Below, one piece after another: positions 1-9,212 of a DNA stretch of 63,284 nucleotides. The DNA is from Amycolatopsis taiwanensis DSM 45107 (GTDB lineage Bacteria > Actinomycetota > Actinomycetes > Mycobacteriales > Pseudonocardiaceae). The translations under genes and the position numbers were made by a program. The stretch spans positions 1-63,284 of the forward strand of contig NZ_JAFB01000047.1 of assembly GCF_000519205.1 (NCBI RefSeq), written 5' to 3'. Positions within the stretch are counted from its first letter, which is position 1. Each line of letters starts with the position of its first letter. The notes under the pieces were generated by a model, which saw only the letters and a program-made list of their open reading frames with translations, was not told the DNA's origin and ran no database searches.

Positions 1-192
1 TACGGCTTCGAGTTATATGAGACCCTCCGCCGCGTCAACGAACATTTAGCGCGGTGGCTCATACGTAAATATAAACGACTGCGCCGCAGCTATCGGAAAG
101 CCTTCGCACTGCTCTACAAGGTCAGTCAGACCTATCCGGGCATGTTCAGGCACTGGCGCTGGGGAGCAAAACCACATCCGATCGGGCAATAG
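1..192 (+). CDS. ltrA: Group II intron maturase/reverse transcriptase, C-terminal fragment
   Basis: The reading frame is open from base 1 to the TAG at 190-192 and gives 63 residues. It contains RRVNEHLARWLIRKYKRLRR and ends WRWGAKPHP, the tail normally seen after the X/maturase (GIIM) domain of bacterial group II intron proteins. Such proteins splice their own intron RNA and reverse-transcribe it during retrohoming. The reverse transcriptase domain would lie upstream of the window. The stop codon sits directly before domain V, the usual layout. Identification of the family is secure; the subclass cannot be told from this piece. Confidence 0.85.
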   Translation, partial: YGFELYETLRRVNEHLARWLIRKYKRLRRSYRKAFALLYKVSQTYPGMFRHWRWGAKPHPIGQ

Positions 193-265
193 GAGCCGTG
201 TGACGCGAGAGTGTCACGCACGGTTCTCGGAGAGCCGGACGGTGCAATCCCGTCCGGCTACTCAC
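193..265 (+). ncRNA. Group II intron domains V and VI
   Basis: Bases 193-226 fold as the 34-nt catalytic domain V: GAGCCGTGTG at the 5' side pairs with CACGCACGGTTC at the 3' side around a GCGAGAG-like loop. Bases 230-263 form domain VI: GAG (230-232), A233 and GCCGGACGG (234-242) pair with CCGTCCGGC (250-258), T259 and CTC (261-263). This leaves A260 unpaired as the candidate branch-point adenosine. The intron would end at AC (264-265). Confidence 0.8.
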
Positions 266-475
266 CCCCTGCGTGACGTGCAGACCATCCTCGGCCACGC
301 GCACCTGAGCACGACCGCGGACGTCTACCTCCTTGAGGAGGAGGCGGCAGTCATTCGACGGGTGGCCCAGCATCTGGCCGACCGGGAAGCCCGGCAACCG
401 GAATCGGCTCCCGCAGTGGCGGTCGGCTACGACGCCGGGGACCTGGGCGTCTTGTTCGGGGAGACGCCGCGATGA
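266..475 (+). pseudogene. Tyrosine recombinase, 3' exon of the intron-interrupted gene
   Basis: Directly after the intron the frame reads LRDVQTILGHAHLSTTADVY, the C-terminal block of phage-type integrases, with the conserved LGH histidine and the tyrosine nucleophile. It runs 69 residues to TGA at 473-475. The upstream catalytic Arg and His-x-x-Arg blocks must lie beyond the intron, outside the window. If the intron splices, the gene may still work, so pseudogene status is provisional. The stop overlaps the next ATG (ATGA), which suggests a coupled two-recombinase operon as in Tn554-like cassettes. Confidence 0.75.
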
Positions 476-2880
476 CGCCGACAACGACCACGACCGGACA
501 GGCCGGGCACCAACGCCGAACCCGCTACCTCGTCACTCCCGCCGCCGCGGTTCGACCGCGGATCGGGCCGGTCGACCTTCTGCCAGCCGAGGACATCCTG
601 GCGCTGATCCCCACACTGCCTGTCTGGAACGCCATCCCCGAGCGCGAGCAAGGAAAACGGCTGCGCGGCGCCGAGACCATCCTGCAGTGGCTGCAGACCC
701 ATCCGGGAGACGGCTGGCAAGACCGCTGGCTGGCCGCTGGGGCCGACCGCGACACCCACTGCCTGGACAAGATCGTCGAAGACGATCCTCGTGCTGTCGT
801 GACCAAGCGGAACGAGATGATCAACGGGCTTGGCTGCCTGTTGCTCTGTCGCGTTGTCCTGCCCGGCCACGACTTCCTCGCCCAGTACAAAGCATCGGCG
901 CTTTTTGCTCGGGCCCGCGAAGTCTTCCGCCCGGACTTGTTTGCCGAGTTGGAGAAAGCCGGTCCTGGGCGGGGCATGCATACCTCGCAGATCCAGGACG
1001 GGATCAGAGCGATCACCAAGATCGTGCTTCACACCGGCCGGGACGTCGATCAGCTCAACGCCGAGGACATCTACCAATATCGCGAGCGGTTCTACCGAGG
1101 CCTGCGCACAGGCGATCGCAGCGTGCACGCCGCCTGGGAACTCCTGCAAGGCATCGGCGTGCTGCCCCCGGACAAGTCACTGCGCGCCACCCTGACCACC
1201 GGCCAACGCACGACCGAGCAACTGGTGGACACCTACCAGATCCGGTCGCAACCTGTCCGTGATCTGCTGGTGCGCTACCTCAACGAACGCCGACCGGCGA
1301 TCGACTACACCACGCTCAGGGCGCTCGCCCAGAGCCTGGCCGGCCTGTTCTGGGCTGACATCGAGCGCCACCACCCCGGGTTGGATTCGCTCGATCTCCC
1401 GCAGGAGGTCGTGACGGCCTGGAAGGAGCGACTGCGCCACGTCCCCGCCGCTGACGGGATGAGCAGACCCCGCAAGAACTATCTCGTCATTCTCGGCAAG
1501 GTGCGGAGCTTCTATCTCGACATCCAGGAATGGGCGATGGAAGACCCGTCCTGGGCAACGTGGGCCGCGCCGAGCCCTGTCCGCCGCAGAGAGCTGCTCG
1601 GCATGGAGAAAGCCCGCAAGCAAACCGTCTCCGAGATGCACCAACGTGTCCGCGAACGTCTACCGCACCTGTCCACACTGGTCGAGTCCGCAGAACGGCA
1701 CCGGACAGAACAGCACCAACTGCTGGCCTACGCCAAAGCTGTCCCGGTAGGACAGACCTTCGAGCACGACGGCGTGACCTATCTGCGCACCATTCACAAG
1801 TCCTACGCCAAGAACCCGTCTCGGCAGAAAGCCAACCGCGTGCTCGTCGAGAACGTCGCCACCGGCACAACGACCGATCTGGCCGCCACCGAGGACGAAG
1901 CGTTCTGGGCCTGGGCCATCATCGAAACACTCCGCCACACCGGCGTCCGTGCCGAGGAGCTGCTGGAAATCACCCACCTCGCGCTGGTCTCCTACCGCCT
2001 ACCCGACAGCGGCGAAATCGTTCCCCTGCTGCAGATCGTGCCATCGAAGACCAACGAGGAACGCCTGCTTCTCGTGAGCCCCGAGCTGGCCAGCGTCCTC
2101 GCATCGATCATCAATCGGCTCCGCGACAACAACAACGGCAGCATTCCGCTCGAGCCCCGCTACGATGCGCAGGAGAAGACGACCAGTCCGCCACTTCCGC
2201 ATCTTTTCCAACGCAAGATCGGTTGGCGCTCCTCGGTCATCAGCGCAACCCAGGTCCACCGGTTGCTCAACGAGGCCATCGCCCGCGCCGGACTATTCGA
2301 CGCGACCGGCCAACCACTGCGCTACACCCCCCACGACTTCCGCCGAATGTTCACCACTGACGCCGTCACCGGGGGCCTGCCCGTGCACATCGCCGCCAAA
2401 CTGCTTGGTCACCACAGCATCGACACCGTCGAGTCCTACCTCGCCGTCTTCCAAGACGAACTGATCCGCACCTACCGAGCCTTCCTCGACAAGCGACGCG
2501 CAGCCCGACCCGAAGCCGAATACCGCGAACCCACCGAACAGGAATGGCAGGAATTCCAACAGCACTTCCATGCCCGCAAGGTCGCATTGGGAGACTGCGC
2601 ACGCCCGTACGGGACACCCTGCCAGCATGAACACAGCTGTGTCCGGTGCCCCATGCTCCGGGTCTCGCCGAGCCAGCGGCCCCGCCTCCTCGAGATCATC
2701 CGCAACCTCGCCGACCGGATCACCGAGGCCCGCGCCAACGGCTGGCTCGGAGAAGTCCAAGGACTCGAAGCCAGCCTCACGAAGGCGAAGGAGAAGCTCG
2801 TCAGCCTCGACCGCACCCAGAAACGCGGTCGGCACAACGGCCCCGTGAACCTCGGACTGCCGATCATCACGGACGGATAG
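472..2880 (+). CDS. Large tyrosine recombinase/integrase (TnpB-like of Tn554 type)
   Basis: An 802-residue DNA-breaking and rejoining enzyme. The catalytic blocks are in the last third: RHTGVRAEELLEI (first Arg), YTPHDFRRMFTT (His-x-x-Arg) and KLLGHHSIDTVESYL (His and tyrosine nucleophile). A Cys-rich stretch follows (CARPYGTPCQHEHSCVRCPM), possibly binding a metal, then a coiled-coil-like tail ending VNLGLPIITDG. The length and its position after a shorter recombinase match the TnpA-TnpB pair of Tn554-like elements. The usual third small gene is not seen downstream. The ATG overlaps the stop of the previous recombinase. The target site and element ends are not visible. Confidence 0.85.
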   Translation: MTPTTTTTGQAGHQRRTRYLVTPAAAVRPRIGPVDLLPAEDILALIPTLPVWNAIPEREQGKRLRGAETILQWLQTHPGDGWQDRWLAAGADRDTHCLDKIVEDDPRAVVTKRNEMINGLGCLLLCRVVLPGHDFLAQYKASALFARAREVFRPDLFAELEKAGPGRGMHTSQIQDGIRAITKIVLHTGRDVDQLNAEDIYQYRERFYRGLRTGDRSVHAAWELLQGIGVLPPDKSLRATLTTGQRTTEQLVDTYQIRSQPVRDLLVRYLNERRPAIDYTTLRALAQSLAGLFWADIERHHPGLDSLDLPQEVVTAWKERLRHVPAADGMSRPRKNYLVILGKVRSFYLDIQEWAMEDPSWATWAAPSPVRRRELLGMEKARKQTVSEMHQRVRERLPHLSTLVESAERHRTEQHQLLAYAKAVPVGQTFEHDGVTYLRTIHKSYAKNPSRQKANRVLVENVATGTTTDLAATEDEAFWAWAIIETLRHTGVRAEELLEITHLALVSYRLPDSGEIVPLLQIVPSKTNEERLLLVSPELASVLASIINRLRDNNNGSIPLEPRYDAQEKTTSPPLPHLFQRKIGWRSSVISATQVHRLLNEAIARAGLFDATGQPLRYTPHDFRRMFTTDAVTGGLPVHIAAKLLGHHSIDTVESYLAVFQDELIRTYRAFLDKRRAARPEAEYREPTEQEWQEFQQHFHARKVALGDCARPYGTPCQHEHSCVRCPMLRVSPSQRPRLLEIIRNLADRITEARANGWLGEVQGLEASLTKAKEKLVSLDRTQKRGRHNGPVNLGLPIITDG

Positions 2881-3202
2881 TCGATGTTGGGTCCGGCTGT
2901 CTCCTCGATCGCGCCCCGATGTCCCACCCTTACGAGGGAACGATACCGCCAAAATGGACAATTTTTAGTTCGGAAAATCGCCAGCCACCACAACATCGTG
3001 CCCTTGGACGACACCGCCCCGCCGTTGTGCGGTGTAAGCGGCGGTCAGCCCGGGGCAGCTGAATCCGCCGTCGGTGACACCATTGATTGGCGGAGGGGCC
3101 TTATTCCTCAAGTGCTGTATTCCCCTTGCTACGATTCGTTGCGGCACGGTATGCGGGTTACAGGGTGCGTGGTGGACGTTCGTGTTTCCACTGGGTTTGG
3201 TT
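2881..3202. other. Intergenic region after the integrase
   Basis: About 320 bases lie between the integrase stop and the convergent SGNH hydrolase stop. I find no convincing gene, RNA or clear terminator. It includes an AT-rich patch near 2950-2975. This is where a TnpC-like gene or the element end would be expected, but neither is recognisable. Confidence 0.4.
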
Positions 3203-3964
3203 TCAGCAGATGGAGGCGAGGGCGGATGCCCAGCCCCAGAAGCCACCGTATTCGGCGAGGTTTCCGGCGTCGTTGAGGTGGGCGTTGTCGGAGTTCCAGG
3301 GGCTGGGGTTGGGGAGATCGGCGCTTCCGGCGGCCGGGATGTATTGCCGCATGTCGACGAGGGCGACGCCTTCTTGTACGGCGGTGTTGAAGATCTGGGC
3401 ACTGTAGGATTCCCAGTTGTATTTCTTGGTGGAGGCCCAGGGGTTGGGTGTCCAGAGCAGTTCGGTGTAGATGGACATGAGGATGGTGACGTTGGGCCGG
3501 GCGGCTTTGACGTTGTCCACCACGGTCTTGAGGTTGGCGCCGAATGTGGCTGGCGGGACTTGGGAGATGTATTCGTTGCCGCCGAGGTCGATGATGACGA
3601 GTTCGGGCTGTTTGGCGGCGATGTCGTTCGTGGCGCTGGTGGTGTCGCTCCATCGTCCGCCGGGCAGGTAGTCGGTGGCGAGTGCGCCGTTGTGCGCGTA
3701 GTTTTGGACGGCGGTTTGCCATTCGGCGTAGAGGTTTTGGCTGAAGCGGAAGGTCCAGCCGTAGCGGGTTGGCTGGTAGGTCTCGGCGTTCGAAGGGTAT
3801 CCGGTGGTGCCGTAGCCGGTGTCGGCTGAGGTGCCGATGATGGCGACGTTGTGGTGGCTGGTGCACCAGGCCGGGGTCGGGGTGGCCGCGTCGGAGGGCA
3901 CGGCACCGATCAAAGTCACGGTGATTGCGGCGAGAGTTGCCGCGGCGATCAGCTTCAGATTCAC
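3203..3964 (-). CDS. Secreted SGNH/GDSL-family hydrolase
   Basis: A probable exported esterase or lipase of 253 residues. A signal peptide is clear: NLKLIAAATLAAITVTLIGA followed by an A-x-A-like site. Block I is IIGTSADTGYG, so the usual GDS is GTS with the serine nucleophile kept. Block III is DLGGNEY (GxND-like) and block V is SDNAHLND, giving the Asp-x-x-His pair. The chosen GTG start has an AGGA ribosome site six bases upstream and puts the signal peptide at the N-terminus; a longer frame reaches 4033. The substrate is unknown. It stands alone between mobile-element debris. Confidence 0.75.
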   Translation of the reverse strand: MNLKLIAAATLAAITVTLIGAVPSDAATPTPAWCTSHHNVAIIGTSADTGYGTTGYPSNAETYQPTRYGWTFRFSQNLYAEWQTAVQNYAHNGALATDYLPGGRWSDTTSATNDIAAKQPELVIIDLGGNEYISQVPPATFGANLKTVVDNVKAARPNVTILMSIYTELLWTPNPWASTKKYNWESYSAQIFNTAVQEGVALVDMRQYIPAAGSADLPNPSPWNSDNAHLNDAGNLAEYGGFWGWASALASIC

Positions 3965-4635
3965 GATGGTCCTATCTAGATCAACCTGCTCTGGCTTTGG
4001 AATGCGACAGCTACGGGTGTGGGCAAGCGGCAAGGCACTGGGTGGCGACAGCAGGCTTGTCTTGCTTGTCTACCCAGATCGGGGGTGAGGGCAGGATCGG
4101 CGAATCTTGACTGGCTGATGAATAGGGTGCGTCGTCACAACCACGGTCATATCGCCATGTCTCCCGTCTCGTGATCGCGGCAGTGGCGTAGAAAGCGTTT
4201 GGCACGATAGCTGGCCGATGATCAGCTTGGCTATACCCTGGATTGGCCCGATCGCGTTCAGGTGGCCAGATCAGGCGTGGTTTCTGTGCCGGCCCCGGCC
4301 GATGGCATGCGGTTTTGGTTTTTGTTACATGATTTTTCTCACGTTCGCTCGCTCGGTATGCCTCGTTCCCGCTGCCTCTTGCATGGGGAGCGCTCGCGCT
4401 AGGGAGCCTTGACCGGGCAACGTTTGAGTCCCGGCACCGGCGGCATGGCTGTCGACACCGTCGTGCGCGCGGCGGCTACCGAACAGGCATGGGCTCGTCG
4501 GAGATCTGCCGGAGTCGAGTTAGAAAATTGCGCACTCGAGTCGCCGTGAGCCCAAGTTGGTTAACGCTGATGGCCTATTGTGCGGCGCTGATCTTTCGCG
4601 GAATCTTTTGAAGATTTGTCCGCCTGCGGCGATCC
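3965..4635. other. Non-coding stretch with no recognised gene
   Basis: About 670 bases upstream of the SGNH hydrolase and downstream of a truncated CoA-transferase gene. Short frames on both strands have no recognisable protein signature. A small inverted repeat, AATCTT-TTG-AAGATT, lies near 4603-4617. The region probably marks a deletion scar next to the broken CoA-transferase gene. Confidence 0.4.
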
Positions 4636-5045
4636 TGGGCCGCGAGGGCCGCTGCTTCCGTAGCCGGAGATGTTGACCACGACGAGCTCGGGTCGGCGGC
4701 CCGTAGCGTGTCCGCGTCCAGGCCGAGGTGCTCGACGACACCGGGCGCGGTGTTGTGCAGGAACACGTCGGCCCGGGCGATCAGCTCGCCGGCTATCCGG
4801 CGCCCGCGTGCGGATTTGAGGTCGACCGCGAGGGACTCCTTGCCCCGGTTGAGCCATACGAAGTGCGTCGCGAGGCCGCGAACCGCGTGGTCGTAGTTGC
4901 GGGCGAAGTCGCCCTCGCCGGGGCGCTCGATCTTGACGACGCGGGCACCGAGATCGGCGAGGTGACGGGTCGCGAGCGGTCCGGCCACGGCCTGTTCGAG
5001 GGCGACCACGGTGATGCCGGCCAGCGGCAGCGTTGAGGCGCTCAC
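4636..5045 (-). pseudogene. CaiB/BaiF family (class III) CoA-transferase, truncated and frameshifted
   Basis: The N-terminus is typical of class III CoA-transferases: LPLAGITVVALEQAVAGPLA, then ADLGARVVKIERPGEGDFAR and LNRGKESLAVDLK. After LDADTLRAADP the frame shifts. The family sequence continues in another frame as ELVVVNISGYGSSGP and then homology stops near 4636. Full-length members have about 390-400 residues, so more than half is lost. The intact enzyme would move CoA between an acyl-CoA and an acid. Its promoter region carries a repeat shared with the acyl-CoA dehydrogenase remnant at 6162, suggesting a former common LysR control. Confidence 0.8.
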
Positions 5046-5134
5046 GACGTGACGAGGGCCGGGCGGGGACCGTCGCTGACGATGAGTTGCTGGATCTCAC
5101 GCATGGCTCGGTCCTCGGTGGCCGGCTGTGGCAA

Positions 5135-5163
5135 GTCCAATACCAGTTACCTCTTTATTGTTT
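5135..5163. promoter_or_regulatory. Left copy of a LysR-flanking inverted repeat
   Basis: GTCCAATACCA followed by GTTACCTC and then ATTGTTT, about 90 bases upstream of the CoA-transferase remnant and overlapping the LysR stop codon. A closely similar sequence occurs in reverse orientation at 6102-6130. The paired placement at both flanking promoters suggests a LysR operator; this is an inference from position and similarity. Confidence 0.45.
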
Positions 5164-6079
5164 GCCTATCTGCATCAACGGATGTAGCCGCGGTAGGCAG
5201 CGCCTGTTCGGAGACCTTCAGCACCTTCGCCAGCGCGGGGTCCCGGTCGTCGGTTCGCCACAGGAGATAGCTGAAGATCGGCGGGATCTCGTCGGTGAGG
5301 GACACGATCCGCACGCCGTTCAGCGGCATCTGGTTCAGCGCCGAGTCGATGGTGAAGTGCAGACCGACACCGGCTGCGACGAGCGCGATACAGGTCCATG
5401 AGTCCGGTGCGCTGTGCACGATATCGGGAGCGAAGCCCGCCGTGTGGCAACGGGAGACGAACTGCGCTCGGACGGCTGAGCCGGAGGTCTCGGGCAGCAT
5501 GATGAAGGGTTCGTCGCGCAGTTCGGCGAACGACACCGACTCCCTCCGCGCGACCGGGTGGTCCGAGGGGACGGCGAGAACGCCGCGTTCCCTGGCCAGT
5601 GGGCGGCTCTGCACCCCAGGCGGTGCGTGCTCGAAGCGTGCGATGGCCAGGTCTGTGGTGTGTTCCAGCAGTTCACGCACCGCCATGGGGCCGTAGCGGC
5701 CGGGCCGGGCGGCGAGATCGATGCGCCGGTAGCGCTCACGCACCGCCTGCGCGAGCGTTCCGACCATGACTTGGGAGGACGGGCCGGCGAAGCTGAACCG
5801 CACGCGCCCGCTGTCGCCACGATGTGCCGCCTCGACGTCGGAACGGGCCCGTTCGCCCATCCGGAGAATCGCCTCAGCCGGTTCCAGCAGGGCGCGTCCA
5901 GCCGGTGTGAGCTCGACGCGCCGGGTTGTGCGATCGAACAGCGGGGTGCCCAGGTCGGTCTCGAGTGCCCGGATGGTGCGGCTGAGGTAGGGCTGGGCGA
6001 GGTGAAGGCGCTCGGCGGCGCGGCCGAAGTGCAGTTCCTCGGCGACCGCGCGAAAAACCTCGAGCTGGATGAAATCCAC
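5147..6079 (-). CDS. LysR-family transcriptional regulator
   Basis: A 310-residue DNA-binding regulator. The N-terminal winged helix-turn-helix reads MDFIQLEVFRAVAEELHFGR with AAERLHLAQPYLSRTIRALE as the recognition region, followed by the linker helix and the periplasmic-binding-protein-like effector domain. The GTG start at 6079 aligns with the usual LysR N-terminus; the frame extends far upstream but without family signature. It is divergent from an acyl-CoA dehydrogenase remnant and points toward a CoA-transferase remnant, so it probably controlled an acyl-CoA catabolic pathway now decayed. The effector is unknown. Confidence 0.9.
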   Translation of the reverse strand: MDFIQLEVFRAVAEELHFGRAAERLHLAQPYLSRTIRALETDLGTPLFDRTTRRVELTPAGRALLEPAEAILRMGERARSDVEAAHRGDSGRVRFSFAGPSSQVMVGTLAQAVRERYRRIDLAARPGRYGPMAVRELLEHTTDLAIARFEHAPPGVQSRPLARERGVLAVPSDHPVARRESVSFAELRDEPFIMLPETSGSAVRAQFVSRCHTAGFAPDIVHSAPDSWTCIALVAAGVGLHFTIDSALNQMPLNGVRIVSLTDEIPPIFSYLLWRTDDRDPALAKVLKVSEQALPTAATSVDADRQTIKR

Positions 6080-6101
6080 CGCACGACTATATCTGGAACA
6101 G

Positions 6102-6130
6102 AAACAATGAGTGAGGTATTGGTATTGGAC
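6102..6130. promoter_or_regulatory. Right copy of the LysR-flanking inverted repeat
   Basis: Read on the minus strand this is GTCCAATACCA-ATACCTC followed by ATTGTTT, matching the site at 5135-5163 except for a one-base spacing difference. It lies in the divergent interval between the LysR start and the acyl-CoA dehydrogenase start, where LysR proteins normally bind. Confidence 0.45.
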
Positions 6131-6161
6131 ATGCATCAGAGGGGGAGTGAGAATCGACGTG

Positions 6162-6886
<725 letters not shown>

Positions 6887-6911
6887 CCGCCCCAAAACGA
6901 GCAGGAACACC

Positions 6912-7290
6912 ATGGCTTTGCTGAACGGCCGCATCCCGGTGGCCACCTGAGGTACGTGGTCTCCGCGGTGCGGTGCGACGTGACCGAAGCGTCCGAAGTG
7001 GACACCCTGCTGACACGCATGGTTGAGACCTTCGGCTCCCTCGACGTGATGGTCAACAATGCCGGCAGCACCCGCGACGCCACCATGCGCACGATGACCG
7101 AGGCGCAGTTCGACCGAGTGATCAACGTGCACCTCAAGGGGACTGGAACGGCACCAGCAAGGCCGTGCCCATCATGCGGCAGCAAAAAGTCGGGCGTCCT
7201 TGTCAACATCTCCTCCCTGTCGGCCAGGTCGAGATGGTGGGCCAGACCAACTACGCGGCTGCCAAAGCCGGGATCGTCGGTCTGACCAAG
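6912..7290 (+). pseudogene. Short-chain dehydrogenase/reductase, deleted and frameshifted
   Basis: The start MALLNGR is followed quickly by a stop, losing the TGxxxGxG nucleotide motif. The family resumes in another frame with RCDVTEASEVDTLL and GSLDVMVNNAGSTRD, then shifts again to reach QTNYAAAKAGIVGLTK, which carries the Y-x-x-x-K catalytic pair. The homology ends at about 7290, where a recombinase tail is fused in frame. It is a decayed FabG-like enzyme of the same catabolic module as the preceding acyl-CoA dehydrogenase. Confidence 0.8.
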
Positions 7291-7485
7291 GAGAACCGCG
7301 CTCCACAAGCCACCCTGCCCAGCGACGAGTATCGAACCCTCCGCGTCAGCCTCGCCGGCGCCGAAGCCAAACTGGCCCAACTCGAACGGCGCCCCTCGAG
7401 CCGTGGTGCAGTCGACCTCGGCATCCCCACGATCGTGAGCCCTGGCTCCGCCCTCCGCCAACCCCGTTCAGCGGAAACGGACTGA
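7291..7485 (+). pseudogene. C-terminal remnant of a second large integrase
   Basis: Fused directly to the SDR remnant, this piece reads LRVSLAGAEAKLAQLERR and then VDLGIPTIV. It parallels the tail of the 802-residue integrase (LEASLTKAKEKLVSLDR, then VNLGLPIIT) in the same orientation. The fragment therefore appears to be the end of a related but not identical recombinase, left by a recombination that joined it to the SDR gene. No catalytic residues remain. Confidence 0.65.
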
Positions 7486-7524
7486 CGCCCAAGCGAGAGC
7501 AACGGGATGTCTTGCCCGTTGTGG

Positions 7525-8568
7525 CTACTGTCGGCGTACTGCCCGGGTTTCGGTAGTGCGCCGGCGGAGCTCCGGCTGCGCGAGCGCCGGTGGGACATAG
7601 GCGACGTCGACCGGTCCGACGTCGGTTCCTGGCGGCACGATCTCGTCGATGCGGTCGAGCAGGTCGTCGTCGAGGGGCGTGCCGGCTCCCGCAAGCAGGT
7701 CGTCGAGCTGCTCGGGCGTGCGCGGACCGATGATCGCCGAGGTGACCGCCGGGTGGGCGGTCACGAACGCCAGCGCGAGGTGGGGCAGCGACAGCCCGGC
7801 CTGCTCGGCGATCCGGGCAAGTGCTTCGACGGCGTCGAGCTTGCGTTCGTCGGTCATGTGCTGCCGCGCCCAGTGCAGACGCCCCGCCGACGCCGTTTCC
7901 GCGCGGCCCTTACGGAGGCGACCGGCGAGCAGACCCATCGCCAGCGGGCTCCACACCAGGACACCCAGCCCGTAACGCTCGCAGACCGGCAGGATCTCGC
8001 GTTCGATCCCGCGGTTGAGGATCGAGTAGTGCGGCTGTTCGGAGCGGAAGCGTGCCGTCCCGCGCCGTTCGGCCACCCACTGGGCTTCGACGATGTCCGA
8101 CGCGGGCAGGTTGGAGTGGCCGATCGCGCGTACCTTGCCCGCGCGCAGCAGGTCGGTCAGCGCGCCGAGGGTTTCCTCGATGTCGGTGCCGGGTTCAGGG
8201 TGGTGGGCCTGGTAAAGATCGATGTGGTCGACACCCAGGCGGCGCAGGGACCCTTCGACCGCGGAAACGATCCACCGGCGGGAGTTGCCGCGCTGGTTGG
8301 GGTCGGCTCCCATCGAGCCGTTGAACTTCGTGGCCAGGACGACGTCGTCGCGGCGGCCGCGCAGGGCCTTCCCGACGATCTTCTCGGATTCGCCGTCGCC
8401 GCCGTAGACGTCGGCGGTGTCGATGACGTTGACGCCGCCGTCGAGGGCGCGGTGGACGATGCGCACGCAGTCGTCGGGGTCGGGGTTGCCGTAGGGTCCG
8501 AACATCATCGTGCCCAGGGTGTAGACGCTGACCTGGATGCCGGTCCGGCCGAGCGGACGGGTTTCCAT
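7525..8568 (-). CDS. Aldo/keto reductase
   Basis: A 347-residue NADPH-dependent oxidoreductase with the TIM-barrel family motifs: GGVNVIDTADVYGG (catalytic Asp and Tyr), VLATKF (Lys), DLYQAHHPEP (His), then the cofactor-binding end AIIGPRTPEQLDDLLAG. The ATG at 8568 has an AGGAG site seven bases upstream. It follows a VOC-family gene on the same strand with a 62-base gap, probably one operon controlled by the divergent WYL regulator. The likely role is reduction of a reactive aldehyde or ketone; the substrate is not evident. Confidence 0.88.
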   Translation of the reverse strand: METRPLGRTGIQVSVYTLGTMMFGPYGNPDPDDCVRIVHRALDGGVNVIDTADVYGGDGESEKIVGKALRGRRDDVVLATKFNGSMGADPNQRGNSRRWIVSAVEGSLRRLGVDHIDLYQAHHPEPGTDIEETLGALTDLLRAGKVRAIGHSNLPASDIVEAQWVAERRGTARFRSEQPHYSILNRGIEREILPVCERYGLGVLVWSPLAMGLLAGRLRKGRAETASAGRLHWARQHMTDERKLDAVEALARIAEQAGLSLPHLALAFVTAHPAVTSAIIGPRTPEQLDDLLAGAGTPLDDDLLDRIDEIVPPGTDVGPVDVAYVPPALAQPELRRRTTETRAVRRQ

Positions 8569-8630
8569 GGGTTTCTCCTGCGAGGATGGAGGAGTGCGGC
8601 CGGGATCGGCCGCACTCCTCGTGGGGACGG

Positions 8631-9098
8631 TCAAGCCTGGGTGTATTCGGCTGCGACGTCGACGATCCAGGTCACGCCGAAGCGGTCGGCGAGCATCCCG
8701 AAGGCGGGCGCCCACTGGGCGGGGCCGAACGCCTCGATCACGGTCGCGCCCTTGGCAAGGCCTTCCCATACCGGGTTGACTTCGTCGATGCTCTCGCCGC
8801 GGACGGAGAGGAAGAACGGCTCCTTGGTGATCGTGGTGCCGTTTTCGCGATGCGTGGTCGGCGCGCCCGGCGCGGCCGGCGTGTGCTCGCCGGGCACGTC
8901 GTAGGCCATGACCCGGAAGCCGTTGTCGGCGACGACCTGGCCGAATACGACGTGGGCGGCGCCGGGCAGCTCGGCGGGCATCCCGAAGTCGGCGTAGGTG
9001 ACGACGGTGAGCTGCCCGCCGAACACCGACTGGTAGAACTCCAGGGCTTCGCGGGCCTGGCCGTGGAAGTTCAGGTGGGCGACAGCGTTGAGCGACAT
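8631..9098 (-). CDS. VOC family protein (PhnB/glyoxalase-like)
   Basis: A 155-residue protein of the vicinal oxygen chelate fold. It starts LNAVAHLNFHGQAREALEFY and carries VFGGQL, the signature of the PhnB-like (3-demethylubiquinone methyltransferase-like) branch, ending AFGMLADRFGVTWIVDV. Members are often of unknown activity and frequently sit beside YafY-type WYL regulators, as here. It is the first gene of the leftward pair with the aldo/keto reductase. Confidence 0.85.
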   Translation of the reverse strand: MSLNAVAHLNFHGQAREALEFYQSVFGGQLTVVTYADFGMPAELPGAAHVVFGQVVADNGFRVMAYDVPGEHTPAAPGAPTTHRENGTTITKEPFFLSVRGESIDEVNPVWEGLAKGATVIEAFGPAQWAPAFGMLADRFGVTWIVDVAAEYTQA

Positions 9099-9169
9099 GG
9101 TGTTGGCGGTCCTTCGCGAGTGGTTCTGGCGCCGGAGGCTTCCGGCGACAAGAACGATGATGTCGGCAG

Positions 9170-9192
9170 TACCGGACAGAGAACGTCCGCTA
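9170..9192. promoter_or_regulatory. Inverted repeat, candidate WYL-regulator operator
   Basis: TACCGGAC-AGAGAAC-GTCCGCTA lies between the divergent VOC and WYL genes, about 20 bases before the WYL start. Seven of eight arm bases are complementary. Its place suggests autoregulation and control of the VOC/reductase pair. Confidence 0.4.
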
Positions 9193-9212
9193 TTTGTGGC
9201 AGGGTGAAAACC

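Larger units (their letters stand above)
1..265 (+). mobile_element. Group II intron, 3' part
   Basis: The window begins inside a mobile group II intron. It contains the end of the intron-encoded maturase (1-192), then domain V (193-226) and domain VI (230-263), and ends with AC at 264-265. The next base starts an in-phase codon of a tyrosine recombinase, so the intron interrupts that gene. The AT-richer maturase codons differ from the surrounding actinobacterial DNA, which fits horizontal arrival. The 5' part lies outside the window. The exact 3' splice site is inferred from the domain VI fold. Confidence 0.85.

Noticed and set aside
3074..3829. A 251-codon Gly/Val-rich plus-strand frame
   Set aside because: It is the shadow of the SGNH hydrolase, whose signal peptide and active-site blocks are on the minus strand.
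8586..9212. Long upstream extension of the WYL regulator frame
   Set aside because: The extension is antisense to the VOC gene; the HTH domain starts right after the ATG at 9213 with a ribosome site.
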